Shown here piece after piece: positions 39,440-48,328 of a stretch of 64,000 nucleotides of DNA. Source of the DNA: Opisthocomus hoazin (taxonomy: Eukaryota > Chordata > Aves > Opisthocomiformes > Opisthocomidae). The DNA lies in contig NC_134416.1 in the NCBI RefSeq assembly GCF_030867145.1, positions 18,295,514-18,359,513 on the forward strand. The letters run 5' to 3'. The position numbers and the translations under genes are program-made. A model generated the notes under the pieces. It was not told where the DNA came from, did not search any database, and worked only from the letters and a program-made list of their open reading frames with translations. Each line of letters begins with the position of its first letter. Position 1 is the stretch's first letter.

Positions 39440-39531
39440 TGTACCCATCCGATGTTGGGGAGGTTTCGATACCATCAGAGGGAATGAGATTAAGATACAA
39501 ATGGAGTCATATGCCATGCAACCTTGTAATC

Positions 39532-39537
39532 TTTATT
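39532..39537 (-). terminator. ERV2 3' LTR polyadenylation signal
   Basis: AATAAA on the minus strand within the LTR, in a block conserved between both LTRs (CTTTATTTCGGTG on the plus strand). Confidence 0.6.
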
Positions 39538-39809
39538 TCGGTGACCCGGGAATCAGAGGACGGGTGGGGACGGCAGAGGGGGGAGGATATGAGAAAGAAA
39601 GAAAGGAGTAAATTCAAAAAAACCCAGCGGGCAAGGAAAGGAGGGCAAGGGCGGGGGAAATCGATTACCACCATCACGGATTTGACGATGTCCAGCAATG
39701 TCCGGTTGGCTCAGTCTCTGTGCAGGCGTGGAGATTCCGGCGAGGACGAGGTCCGGCAGCAAGGCGGCAAGGAGGAGAGCAAGATGGCTCAGAGGAGCAT
39801 GTGGTGTTC

Positions 39810-39816
39810 TTTTATA
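39810..39816 (-). promoter_or_regulatory. ERV2 3' LTR TATA box
   Basis: TATAAAA on the minus strand. The matching position of the other LTR (about 53998-54004) reads TATGAAA, so the TATA box is intact only in the 3' LTR. Confidence 0.55.
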
Positions 39817-40013
39817 GGGGCATTTGCCCGTGTGCCATACGTGCAGTTCGTGCCATACGTGCTGCCCACTTAGACAGGTCCTCTCTTGCTGGTCTGTGTG
39901 CTAGTCTGCATGCAAACTCTTTCCTGCCGGTTGTTGTGGCGTTTTTTTCAGAGGCTAGGAAGAGACGGCAACCGCAATGTTGAGACAAAACCAGTTCGTA
40001 GCCGTCTTCTACA

Positions 40014-40454
40014 CCACCCTGTGGCTTGACATTGCTGTCTTTGTGATGGTGTGGGAGGTGGTGGTCTAGAGGTAGAGAGAGAGAACGAGAGAGAGAGAGA
40101 GAGAGAAACTGGGATAGAAACAGGGATAGAGGGGATGCGCGACACAGCAAGAGAGGGAGAGACCAAAAAAGGGGTATGACACGGAAAACGCTCAATTGCA
40201 GGCAAGTTGAAGCATTACACAATGTAAACAGTGTTTCTTTTAACATTGCTAAGTTTAAGAATGTCTTATTGAACTACTTTGAGGAATCAGGTAAGTATGA
40301 GGTAGTCTTCTCATGATAAGAAACATAAAACATCAGGGTGGATGTGTCATGGATATAGATATGCAGTTCTTGCCTTTGACAATCTGTGAATTTTAAAGGG
40401 TCTAAATGATGTGTAGGTTGGTTGGGTTTGGTTGGCAAATGACATAGATCAGTC
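40014..40454 (-). other. ERV2 region between env and the 3' LTR
   Basis: Lies between the env stop and the 3' LTR. It holds a GA-rich microsatellite and otherwise no open frame of note. A clear polypurine tract next to the LTR (at 40014-40030) is not visible; only a short AGGGTGG-like stretch is present. Confidence 0.55.
40074..40107. repeat. (GA)n microsatellite
   Basis: GA-dinucleotide run with one AACGA interruption, just inside the 3' end of ERV2. Confidence 0.85.
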
Positions 40455-40941
40455 TCACTCTATCGGGTGGATATGAATTGCATATTGTATACCACGTCGG
40501 ATTAACTGAACAAAACAGGGGATAATACATGGTAAAAACATTAAAGCACCAACCGCGTGTAACAGGAATAGTAGCAATTTTTTCACCCATCGCATCCTTT
40601 GTAACCAGGACCACAAATCACCAATCCAACCATTCCGTGTTTGGAGGGGAACATGAGTGATTCTCCTAATATCTTTAGTCAATTGGAGGACCAGTTTTCC
40701 CACATTATCTATCTCCAAGCAACAGTTAGAAATATTTAGTTTCCCACACATCGCCTGCTCTTTAGCTAACAGGTAATCCAGGGCCATGTGATGTTGAAGG
40801 ATTGCCATGCGCATCTGTTGAGACTGCCAAGTTAAAAGGTCTAAGGCATCTGTGGTTTTATTAGTGACAATTTCTAGAGACGCTTGCAACCAAATTATCC
40901 TATTTAAATTATAAATTGGTTGCCTTGCTCCTGATATTGGT
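40455..40941 (-). pseudogene. ERV2 env, transmembrane subunit fragment
   Basis: A minus-strand open frame (first Met at 40889, end 40455) with the layout of a retroviral TM subunit: a helical heptad-type ectodomain segment, the disulphide-loop motif of form CX7CC, a short helix with tryptophans, then a long hydrophobic membrane span and a short basic tail. In gamma-type Env proteins such a CX6/7CC motif marks a TM that is covalently bonded to the surface subunit, and the segment before it is the region usually called the immunosuppressive domain. No stop interrupts this fragment. Its upstream continuation was split off by the ERVL insertion at 40941/40942 and lies at 47646 and beyond. The separated halves cannot be expressed as one protein. 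Confidence 0.85.
40937..40941. repeat. Target-site duplication TTGGT, left copy
   Basis: TTGGT immediately precedes the 5' LTR and recurs exactly at 47641-47645 after the 3' LTR. A 5-bp duplication is the normal length for ERVL-type integration. Confidence 0.9.
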
Positions 40942-41390
40942 TGTCCTGGGTTTGGCCAGGATAGGGTTAATTTTCACCAGAATCCAGGAAGGGACACAGC
41001 CGGGCAGGCTGTGACGCCACCTGGCCAAACAGAGCAGGGTATTCCATACCATGTGCCGTCATGCTGGGATGGGGGGGAGCAGGGCAGCGGGAACTCACTC
41101 ATGTGGCTCGGGAGTGCGGCGAGGGCGCCTCTGTGGGTTGTGCAGTTTGTGTTGTGTTTTCTCCTTATCTGTACCGTTGTTGTTCCCGTTCCCTTTGTTT
41201 GCTGCTCTGTTAAACCGCCCTTATCCCAACCCACCAGTTTCTGCCTGTTTCTTTCCATTCTCCTCCACACCCCTTTGGGAGGAGGGAGACACCAGTTTCT
41301 GCCTGTTTCTTTCCATTCTCCTCCACACCCCTTTGGGAGGAGGGGAGGCTGTGTGGCACTTTTGTTGCCGGCCACAGCCAAACCATAACA
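40942..41390 (+). repeat. ERVL 5' LTR
   Basis: Starts TGTCCTGGGTTTGGCC and ends CCATAACA. It is longer than the 3' LTR (449 versus 412 bp), mostly because of a 58-bp tandem duplication at 41233-41348. A clear AATAAA is not seen. Confidence 0.93.
41233..41348 (+). repeat. 58-bp tandem duplication in the 5' LTR
   Basis: Unit 1 at 41233-41290 and unit 2 from 41291 are nearly identical (both read ACCAGTTTCTGCCTGTTTCT and continue alike). The 3' LTR has a single copy at the same place (about 47540-47590). Confidence 0.9.
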
Positions 41391-41397
41391 TTAAATT

Positions 41398-41415
41398 TGG
41401 CGCCCAACGTGGGGC
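41398..41415 (+). promoter_or_regulatory. Primer-binding site, tRNA-Lys1,2 type
   Basis: TGGCGCCCAACGTGGGGC, 7 bp after the LTR end, is complementary to the last 18 nt (with CCA) of tRNA-Lys(CUU). The complementarity does not stop there but continues through the whole tRNA. Confidence 0.95.
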
Positions 41416-41473
41416 TCGAACCCACGACCCTGAGATTAAGAGTCTCATGCTCTACCGACTGAGCTAGCCGGGC
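41401..41473 (-). tRNA. Full-length tRNA-Lys(CUU) copy, reverse-transcribed, in the ERVL leader
   Basis: On the minus strand these 73 nt form a complete tRNA-Lys cloverleaf: acceptor stem GCCCGGC/GTTGGGC with two G-U pairs, D arm GCTC...GAGC, anticodon stem-loop TGAGA-CTCTTAA-TCTCA with anticodon CTT (plus 41438-41440), and T arm GTGGG-TTCGAGC-CCCAC. The A box TAGCTCAGTCGG (41455-41466) and B box GGTTCGAGCCC (41412-41422) are intact. The complement of the 3' CCA (41398-41400) is directly attached. Vertebrate tRNA genes do not encode CCA, so this copy came from mature tRNA, not from a tRNA gene. It sits exactly where the viral primer anneals, so it most likely arose when reverse transcriptase copied the whole primer instead of stopping at m1A58 (plus 41416). 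A tRNA gene finder will call it as a gene. No TTTT terminator lies close downstream on the minus strand, so a normal Pol III tRNA product is doubtful. Confidence 0.93.
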
Positions 41474-41584
41474 GTTGAAACAGCTCTCTTAAATTTTGTT
41501 AAATTTCGTTATACGCATTTATTGTGCTAGTTAAATAGTCTCTGGTAAAAAATGCTGCTGACTTTGATCGGATGACTGTGGTAT

Positions 41585-41962
41585 TTGACACCTTATTTGC
41601 AGTATGTATTCACTGCTGTGTTGTTCATCATCGCTGGGAAAAAGATCAGCATGATAATTTTGCTGTACTGTACGATATCGACTTACGACATGATAACATC
41701 ACTGTCCATGAAATTAGGCTTGTATTTGTATGCGGCACTGCGGTCATTTCCGTACCTCGAATCCTATGTCTTAGAATTTGTTAATAATCAAACCCAATCT
41801 GTGGCGAAAACCAGAGGGGATACCCTCCCCCACTCTTTCACACCCCTTCTCTCCTTCAGGCTGGTCCTAACAGCTTTTGAGAATTTCGAGTACCTGTGGG
41901 ATGCTCAGGCCAGCTCACTCCTATTGTTCTGCCTCCTGAAAGGGGTTTTGGGTCTTGTTTAG
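41585..41962 (+). pseudogene. ERVL 5' open frame before gag, hydrophobic
   Basis: A 125-codon open frame between the tRNA copy and the recognised gag region. It begins MTPYLQYVFTAVLFI and has at least two strongly hydrophobic stretches (residues about 5-28 and 107-125). It is in the same register as the next frame at 42023-42322, separated by several stops, while a +1 frame bridges the gap (about 41950-42060). It may therefore be the original N-terminal part of Gag or a leader peptide. No known domain is recognised, and coding status is inferred only from its length and position. Confidence 0.4.
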
Positions 41963-42022
41963 GGCTAAACAAGTAGTTAAGAACATCGTGCAGAGACCTG
42001 CCCCGGGGCTGGATAGCTGTGA

Positions 42023-43524
42023 GTGGCTGGGTGTGTGGGACAGCATGGGCAGTACCTAGGGCAGTGGGCACCACCAGTGTTTTTGAAACTCACCCCTGAA
42101 CAAGTACAGAATCCGGACAGTCTAGTAAAATATCTGCAAAAAGTGTGCTGCCACCCTGCGAACTCCAGAGAGACACAAATCACTGCAAAGTGCTGGGGTC
42201 TGGGCCACTCCTACCGAGCCATGTTCAACACTGTTCAGTGCCTTAAAGGGGAAAGGGGGGGAAACGAAGCAGCAGGCACTGCAACTGGCGCTGCCCCCCA
42301 GCCGGCCCTGCAGCCCCTCTAGCCCAGCAGGCAGTCACAGCCCCCCAGACTGGCACCACCTCTGCCGCTGCCACGATCGCAGGAGTGGCCCCGGTTGCCC
42401 CGGTGGGCACGGCAGCTGCTCTAGCCCCAGCTCCAGCAGCAGGCATCATGGCTGAGCCCAATGACCAACCTGTGCCGGTGGCATTTGCCCCTGTAAAGAT
42501 AAAGAAAGACACAAAGAGAGCAGATCGCTCCGGGAGGGATGACAATGAGCCAGGGTCATAGCGGGAGATAGAGACAGAGATCATCACCTGGTCCCTGTCC
42601 CTGAGCAAGCTGCGAGACATGCAGAAAGGTTTCAGACGCCATCCAGGCGAACACATTGTCACCTGGCTGCTGCGGTGCTGGGATAATGGGACCAGAAGCT
42701 TGGAATTAGAGAGCAAGGAAGCCAAGAAGCTGGGATCCCTGGCCAGGGATGGGGGCATTGACAAGGTCATTGGGAAGAAGGAACAAGTCCTCAGCCTCTG
42801 GAGGAGACTTCTGTCAGGCATGAGGGAGAGGTACTCCTTCAGTGACGATTTTGTACGTTAACCTGGCAAGTGGACCAATATGGAGAGGGGTATTCAGTAC
42901 TTGAGGGAATTAGCTGTGCGGGAACTGGTTTACTGTGACACAGACGATGAGCAGGTACCCATAGACCCAGATGAACTCCAGTGCTCACAATCCATGTGGA
43001 GGAAGTTTGTGCGGAGCGCACCATCCTCACATGCCAACTCACTGGCAATAATAGACTGGAAAGGTAAGGAGGCACCAACAGTGGATGAGGTGGCTGTCAG
43101 ACTCCGGCAATATGAAGAAAGCCTCTCTTCCTCCCTCGTTTTGGCCGTGAAGAAATTGTCCCAGAAGGTCCAGCAACTCGAAGAGAGCATGTCCTACTCC
43201 CCACCTGTACGGGCCAGCGTCTCAACTATTAGGGGCAAGCGTTCCTCTGCTCAGGAGAGAGAATACAGAGGCTACAAACCACGGGGCACCCTGTGGTTCT
43301 ACCTGCATGACCACGGAGAGGACATGAGGAAGTGGGATGGAAAACCCACCTCAAGTCTAGAGGCACAAATGTGTGAGTTGCGAGGTAAAACAAACACCAA
43401 AGGGGATTCTGTTAGGAAAAATGCCGCTCCAGTTTGCAGCAGCCAGCTCTCCAGACCAGGTAGACAGTTTGATCTTGATTCTGATTCTCTGGAGGGACCT
43501 CCAAGTCATTTTTACAGCAGGTGA
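42023..43524 (+). pseudogene. ERVL gag remnant
   Basis: Gag encodes the particle shell. The N-terminal piece (42023-42322) is followed by an Ala/Pro-rich linker in another frame (about 42320-42480) and then the capsid-like region. That region runs in one register from about 42520 to 43524 with two in-frame stops: TAG at 42559-42561 and TAA at 42859-42861. Recognisable parts are RHPGEHIVTWLLRCWDNGT, a helical segment RLRQYEESLSSSLVLAVKKL with coiled-coil character, and GTLWFYLHDHGEDMRKWDGK near the end. No CCHC zinc knuckle is seen, as in many ERVL/spuma-type Gags. It cannot make a full Gag. Confidence 0.75.
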
Positions 43525-43571
43525 GCAGCAAATTCTCTGACCAGGATTAGAGGGGCCCTGCCTCCAGCCAG

Positions 43572-43890
43572 GTGCAGGAAAGGGACAACCGTGTCTATTG
43601 GACGGTGTGGATTCGGTGGCCTGGCACGTCAGATCCACGAGAGTATAAAGCTCTAGTGGACACTGGTGCACTGGTGTACTTTAATGCCATCAGATTTCAA
43701 AGGGTCAGAGTCCATTTGCATTTCTGGAGTGACGGGGGGGTCCCAAGAGCTGAGTGCATTGGAGGCTGAAGTGAGCCTCACTGGGCAGGAGTGGCAGAAG
43801 CACCCCATTGTAACTGGCCCCGCGGCTCCGTGCATCCTTGGGATAGACTGTCTCAGGAGAGGGTATTTCAAGGACCCAAAGGTGTATTAG
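43572..43890 (+). pseudogene. ERVL protease remnant
   Basis: Retroviral aspartic protease. The frame reads YKALVDTGALVYF with the catalytic motif DTGA at 43659-43670. The frame is lost right after it; the rest of the domain (SICISGVTGGSQELSALEAE to APCILGIDCLRRGYF, with an ILGIDCL block typical of the C-terminal half) lies one frame over and ends at TAG 43888-43890. It sits directly between gag and RT as expected. Confidence 0.8.
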
Positions 43891-43911
43891 TGGGCTTGTG
43901 GCATAGCTACT

Positions 43912-45700
43912 GTGGAGATGGAAGAAATTAAACAGCTGTCCATCTTGCCTGGTCTCTCCGAGGATCCTTCCGTTGTGGGGTTGCTGAGCGTTGAAGAACA
44001 ACAGGTGCCAATCGCAACCACAGCAGTGCACCGGCGACAATATCGTACCAACCGAGACTCCCATCTTCCCATTCATCAGCTGATCCGCCATCTGGAGAGT
44101 CAAGGAGTGATCAGCAAAACTCGCTCATCCTTTAATAGTCCCATATGGCCAGTGAGAAAATCTACTGGAGAGTGGAGACTGACAATAGACTACCGTGGCC
44201 TGAATGAAGTCACACCACCGCTGAGTGCTGCCATGCCAGACATGCTAGAACTTCAATATCAGCTGGAGTCAAAGGCAGCCAAGTGGTCTGCTAGAACTGA
44301 CATTGCTAATGCATTCTTCTCCATCCCTTTGGCAGCAGAGTGCAGGCCATAGTTTGATTTCACCTGGAGGGGCATACGGTACACCTGGAATCGACTGCCC
44401 CAGGGGTAGAAAAACAGTGCCACCGTTTGCCATGGACTAATCCAGACTGCACTGGAAAAGGATGAAGCTCCAGAACATCTGCAGTACATCAATGACATCA
44501 TTATATGGGTTGACACAGCGGGGGAAGTTTTTGAGAAAGGGGAGAAAATAGTTCAGATCCTTCTGAAAGCTGGTTTCACCATTAAGCAAAGTAAAGTCAA
44601 GGGACCTGCTCAAGAGATCCAGTTTTTGGGAATAAAATGGCAGGATGGGCGCCGTCAAATCCCAATGGATGTCATCAACAAAATAACAGCTATGTCTCCA
44701 CCAACCAGCAAAACAGAAGCACAGGCCTTCCTGGGTGTTGTGGGTTTTTGGAGGATGCACATCCCAAATTACAGCCAGATTGTAAGCCCTCTGTACCGCA
44801 TGACCAGGAAGAAGAATGATTTTGAATGGGGCCCTGAGGAATGACAAGCATTTGAACAGATTAAATGGGAGATAGTTCATGCTGTAGCCCTTGGTCCAGT
44901 CCGGTCAGGGCAAGATGTTAAAAATGTGCTTTGCACCGCAACTGGGGAGAATGGCCCAACCTGGAGTCTCTGGCAGAAAGCGCCAGGGGAGACTCGAGGT
45001 CGACCCCTGGGGTTTTGGAGCCGGGGATACAAACGATCGGAGGCCCGCTATACTCCCACTGAAAAAGAGATTCTGGCAACATATGAAGGCGTTCGAGCTG
45101 CTTCAGAAGTGGTCGGCACTGAAGCACAGCTCCTCCTAGCACCACGATTGCCGGTCCTGGGCTGGATGTTCAAAGAGAGGGTCCCCTCTACGCATCATGC
45201 CACCGATGCTATGTGGAGTAAGTGGGTCGCGCTGATCACCCAGTGCACCCAAATGGGAAACCCCAGTCGCCCAGGAATTCTGGAGGTAATCATGGACTGG
45301 CCAGAAGGCAAAGATTTTGGAGCATCACCAGAGGAGGAGGTGACACATGCTGAAGAGGCCCCACTGTATAATCAGCTGCCAGAAGATAAGAAACAGTATG
45401 CCCTGTTCACGGATGGGTCCTGTCGCATTGTGGGGAAGCAGCGGAGGTGGAAGGCTGCTGTATGGAGCCCTACACGACATAGTGGAAACTGCCGAGGGAG
45501 AAGGGGAGTCCAGCCAGTTTGCAGAGGTGAAAGCCATCCAGCTGGCTTTACACATTGCCAGTCGAGAGAAGTGGCCAGTGCTCTGTCTTTACACTGACTC
45601 TTGGATGGTGGCCAATGCCTTGTGGGGGTGGCTGCAGCAATGGAAGAAGAACAACTGGCAGCGCAGAGGCAAACCTATCTGGGCTGCCCCATAGTGGCAA
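43912..45700 (+). pseudogene. ERVL pol: reverse transcriptase and RNase H remnant
   Basis: RT copies viral RNA into DNA and RNase H degrades the RNA strand. The RT part has VRKSTGEWRLTIDYRGLN, motif A ARTDIANAFFSI, and the active-site box as YIND (44485-44496), where YXDD is expected, so the first catalytic Asp is Asn. A block IQFLGIKWQDGRRQIP follows, typical of ERVL-type RT. RNase H begins at about 45390 with ALFTDGSC (catalytic Asp at 45412-45414). The register is constant from 43891 to about 45480 but interrupted by TAG 44350-44352, TAG 44407-44409 and TGA 44842-44844. A frameshift near 45480 moves the RNase H end (LYTDSWMVANALWGW) to another frame. Confidence 0.9.
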
Positions 45701-45719
45701 GATATTTCTGCCTGTCTGG

Positions 45720-46700
45720 AGCAGTTGGTTGTAAAGTCCGTCATGTGGACGCCCACGTCCCTAAGAGTCGGGCCACTGAGGAACATCAAAACAACCACCA
45801 GGTGGATCAGACTGCCAAAATTGAAGTGGCTCAGGTGGATCTGGACTGGCAACATAAGGGTGAACTCTTTATAGCTCGGTGGGCCCATGACACCTCGGGC
45901 CACCAAGGAAGAGACGTGACATAACGATGGGCTCGTGACCGAGGGGTGGACTTGACCATGGACACCATCGCACAGGTTATCCATGAATGTGAAACATGCG
46001 CTGCAATCAAGCAAGCCAAGTGGGTAAAGCCTCAGTGGTATGGAGGACGATGGCTAAAATATAAATATGGGGAGGCAGATTGACTACATCACACTGCCAC
46101 AAACCCGCCAAAGCAAGCGCTATGTGCTCACAATGGTGGAGGTCACCACCGGATGGCTGGAAACCTACCCTGTGCCCCATGCCACCGCCCGGAATATCAT
46201 CCTGGGCCTTGAAAAACAAGTCCTGTGGCGACATGGCACTCCCGAAAGAATTGAGTCGGACAACGGAACTCACTTTCGTAACAGCCTCATAGACACCTGG
46301 GACAAAGAACACGGTATTGAGTGAGTGTATCACATCCCCTACCATGCACCAGCCTCTGGAAAGATCAAGCGGTACAATGGGCTGCTAAAAACCACTTTGA
46401 GGGCAATGGGGGGTGGGACTTTCAAAAACTGGGATACTCATTTAGCAAAGGCCACCTGGTTGGTTAACACCAGGGGATCCACCAACCGGGCTGGTCCTGC
46501 CCAGTCAAAACCTCAGCGCCCCGTAGAAGGGGATAAAGTCCCCGTAGTGCACATGAGGAACATGTTAGGGAAGACGGTCTGGGTTAGTCCTGCCTCGGGC
46601 AAAGGGAGACCATCCGCGGGATTGCTTTTGCTCAAGGACCTGGGTGTACCTGGTGGCTAATACGGAAGGATGGGGAAGTCCGATGTGTACCTCATGGGGA
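45720..46700 (+). pseudogene. ERVL pol: integrase remnant
   Basis: Integrase joins viral DNA to host DNA. The zinc-binding HHCC module is visible: His at 45886-45888 and 45901-45903, Cys at 45988-45990 and 45997-45999. A stop (TAA) lies inside it, just after GRDVT, at about 45922-45924. The catalytic core follows in another frame from 46067. First Asp is QIDYITL (46082-46084), second Asp is SDNGTHF (46259-46261), and exactly 36 codons later the expected Glu is Lys (GKIKRYNG, 46367-46369). TGA 46322-46324 also breaks the core. The C-terminal domain (VHMRNMLGKTVWVSP) is readable to about 46620. Confidence 0.9.
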
Positions 46701-47228
46701 TTTGATTTTGGGCGAGAATAGTCCATAAATAAATTGTATAAGAAGTTAATTGTTAAAATAACCCTGTCACTGTCCTTTATCACTGTTATAATTGTAATGT
46801 GTTGTACCAGTAGTATCATAGTAAGAATCGTCCAGATTAAAGAAGGATGGACTTTTTGATGAAAAACCGAGCAGAGCACAGCAATGATGGAACTGGACCT
46901 GGTTTTCAAAAACTGGCACCCAACAACTTCATCGAGATCGACATCTCCAGCCTGCAGACTGTGGGCACAGGCCACACCAGATACATCAGCCATGAGCTTC
47001 GGATGCAGCAAGTGACCGCCCATCACCACACATCACCTCTCCTGCCACAGAAGACCATCACGACAGATGGAGCCCGAAGTCATGGATTAAATGAACTCAA
47101 CTGACACCTTAGAGTGATGATCCATCGACTAAGGGAATGATATCTGGAGACAGGAGAAGTGGTGGTGATCAACTGGACAATGGGGGACCTGGGCATGACA
47201 TAGATGGTATGGAATAAGGGGTGGATAA
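46701..47228 (+). other. ERVL 3' non-env region and purine-rich tract
   Basis: Between integrase and the 3' LTR there is no env-like frame. An 85-codon frame at 46847-47104 has no recognisable domain. A purine-rich stretch GGAATAAGGGGTGGA (about 47211-47225) just before the LTR is the likely polypurine tract that primes plus-strand DNA. Confidence 0.6.
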
Positions 47229-47640
47229 TGTCCTGGGTTTGGCCAGGATAGGGTTAATTTTCACCAGAATCCAGGAAGGGACTCAGCCGGGCGAGCTGAC
47301 CCCACTTGGCCAAACAGAGCAGGGTATTCCATACCATGTGCCATCATGCTGGGTTCCGGTTGCGGGGGGGGGAGAGGGGCAGCGGGAACTCACTCTCGCG
47401 GCTCGGGAGTGCGCAGCGGCGGTCATGGAGTGCGGCTCTGTGGGTTGTGAGGTTTGTGTTGTGTTTTCTCCTTATCTGTACCATTGTTGTTCCTGTTCCC
47501 TTTGTTTGGTGCTCTGTTAAACTGCCCTTATCCCGACCCACCAGTTTTTGCCTGTTTCTTTCCATTTCCCTCTGCACCCCAGCGGGGGGACAGGCGGCCA
47601 CGTGGCGCTTTTGTTGCCAGCTGCAGCCAAACCATAACAT
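47229..47640 (+). repeat. ERVL 3' LTR
   Basis: 412 bp, TGTCCTGGG...CCATAACA. It differs little from the 5' LTR apart from short indels, G-run length and the missing 58-bp duplicate. Confidence 0.93.
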
Positions 47641-47645
47641 TGGTT
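47641..47645. repeat. Target-site duplication TTGGT, right copy
   Basis: Exact match to 40937-40941. Beyond it the ERV2 env sequence resumes. Confidence 0.9.
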
Positions 47646-48328
47646 CATTTGGGTTCCAGGTGGCGGGTCTGTAATGCTGAATTATTCGCTCGGGAGGCCA
47701 CTCATTGCTCCCCCATTTTTGCGTTCCACCCAGGTTAAACTCAATAGATCATGTCTTATGACCAACCCTTCTATCCCCTAGTCTTATCCCCGAATGAGGT
47801 CTGCCTGTCTCCGGAAGGAGGGAAAATATGGGCTGGATAATCCCTACGTAACAAGTCCCTGACCATTCTGCCGGTAAATGTTTATAGGCAGTGTGTCTGC
47901 AGACCCAATAATGACCCCTTTTAGCCCAAGTGCCATAAGCAAATGCTCCAGCTGTCTCCCTTGGAGACTGAAAATGAGTTGTGTTCTCGTCGCCAAAGGG
48001 GCTAAAAATCTCAGTGGGACTGTCATTTATGCGGCCGGTGCAGTACCAGGCACCAGAATTGTTTTTCCACTCACACACTTGACTACAGGTGTAATAATTG
48101 GACCATTGCAGGAAGAATGTTTCCTTTTTATTTGACCAGTAGCCTTTAAATCCCCGTTTGCGCCCGACTCCGTCAAGCCACTTCCATATGTGGACATCAC
48201 TATCTTTATCAACTAACTTGCGGGTAGGTGTCCATTTGCACTTGCTTTCCCCAACACGGATCCCTCCCTCCTGAGCACGATTTAAACAATATTGCCCGAC
48301 AGCCGGAAATTGAAATGGCCATGTTCTC
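47646..48328 (-). pseudogene. ERV2 env, surface-subunit fragment (3' part)
   Basis: Minus-strand Env surface (SU) remnant. The open frame 48078-47749 holds several cysteines and tryptophans in the pattern WYCTG, HYWVCRHTAYKHLP, WSGTCYVG and then LLPETG, typical of the C-terminal SU region ahead of the cleavage site in gamma-type Envs. A second frame (48212-48027) supplies the part before it, so at least one frameshift is present. The fragment is cut on the left by the ERVL insertion (TM part at 40455-40941) and on the right by the CR1 at 48329. Env would mediate receptor binding, but this locus cannot encode an intact one. Confidence 0.75.

Larger units (their letters stand above)
39440..40013 (-). 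repeat. ERV2 3' LTR
   Basis: 574 bp. On the minus strand it starts TGTAGAAGACGG and ends CATCGGATGGGTACA. It is paired with 53625-54199. It contains a good TATA box (minus TATAAAA, 39810-39816) and an AATAAA signal (39532-39537), about 275 bp apart. Confidence 0.85.
40942..47640 (+). mobile_element. ERVL-like provirus nested in ERV2 env
   Basis: A complete LTR-to-LTR plus-strand provirus of 6.7 kb with perfect TTGGT target duplications. Order: 5' LTR, Lys primer-binding site fused to a full tRNA copy, leader, gag, pro, RT, RNase H, integrase, non-coding 3' region, purine-rich tract, 3' LTR. No env is present, which fits ERVL (class III, spuma-related) elements. Coding regions have several stops and frameshifts. 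The two LTRs are far more alike than those of ERV2 (few differences over the first 125 bases), consistent with its younger age. Confidence 0.93.

Noticed and set aside
39553..40246. Several overlapping frames with low-complexity serine/leucine runs in the ERV2 3' LTR and flank
   Set aside because: They arise from LTR sequence and the GA microsatellite and show no conservation with the 5' LTR frames.
41011..41467. Long open frames (up to 138 codons) on both strands in the 5' LTR and PBS
   Set aside because: They are chance frames in GC-rich LTR sequence; the same frames in the 3' LTR are shifted or shortened.
41401..41473. Calling this an ordinary host tRNA-Lys gene on the minus strand
   Set aside because: The CCA complement is directly attached, it sits 7 bp after an LTR exactly at the primer-binding site, and no Pol III terminator is near. 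It is better explained as reverse-transcribed primer tRNA.
42243..42821. 192-codon minus-strand frame opposite the ERVL gag
   Set aside because: Antisense shadow of the Ala/Pro-rich and capsid part of gag; composition is the complement of that bias.
46847..47104. 85-codon frame as an ERVL env or accessory gene
   Set aside because: No signal peptide, membrane segment or cysteine motif, and ERVL elements normally lack env.
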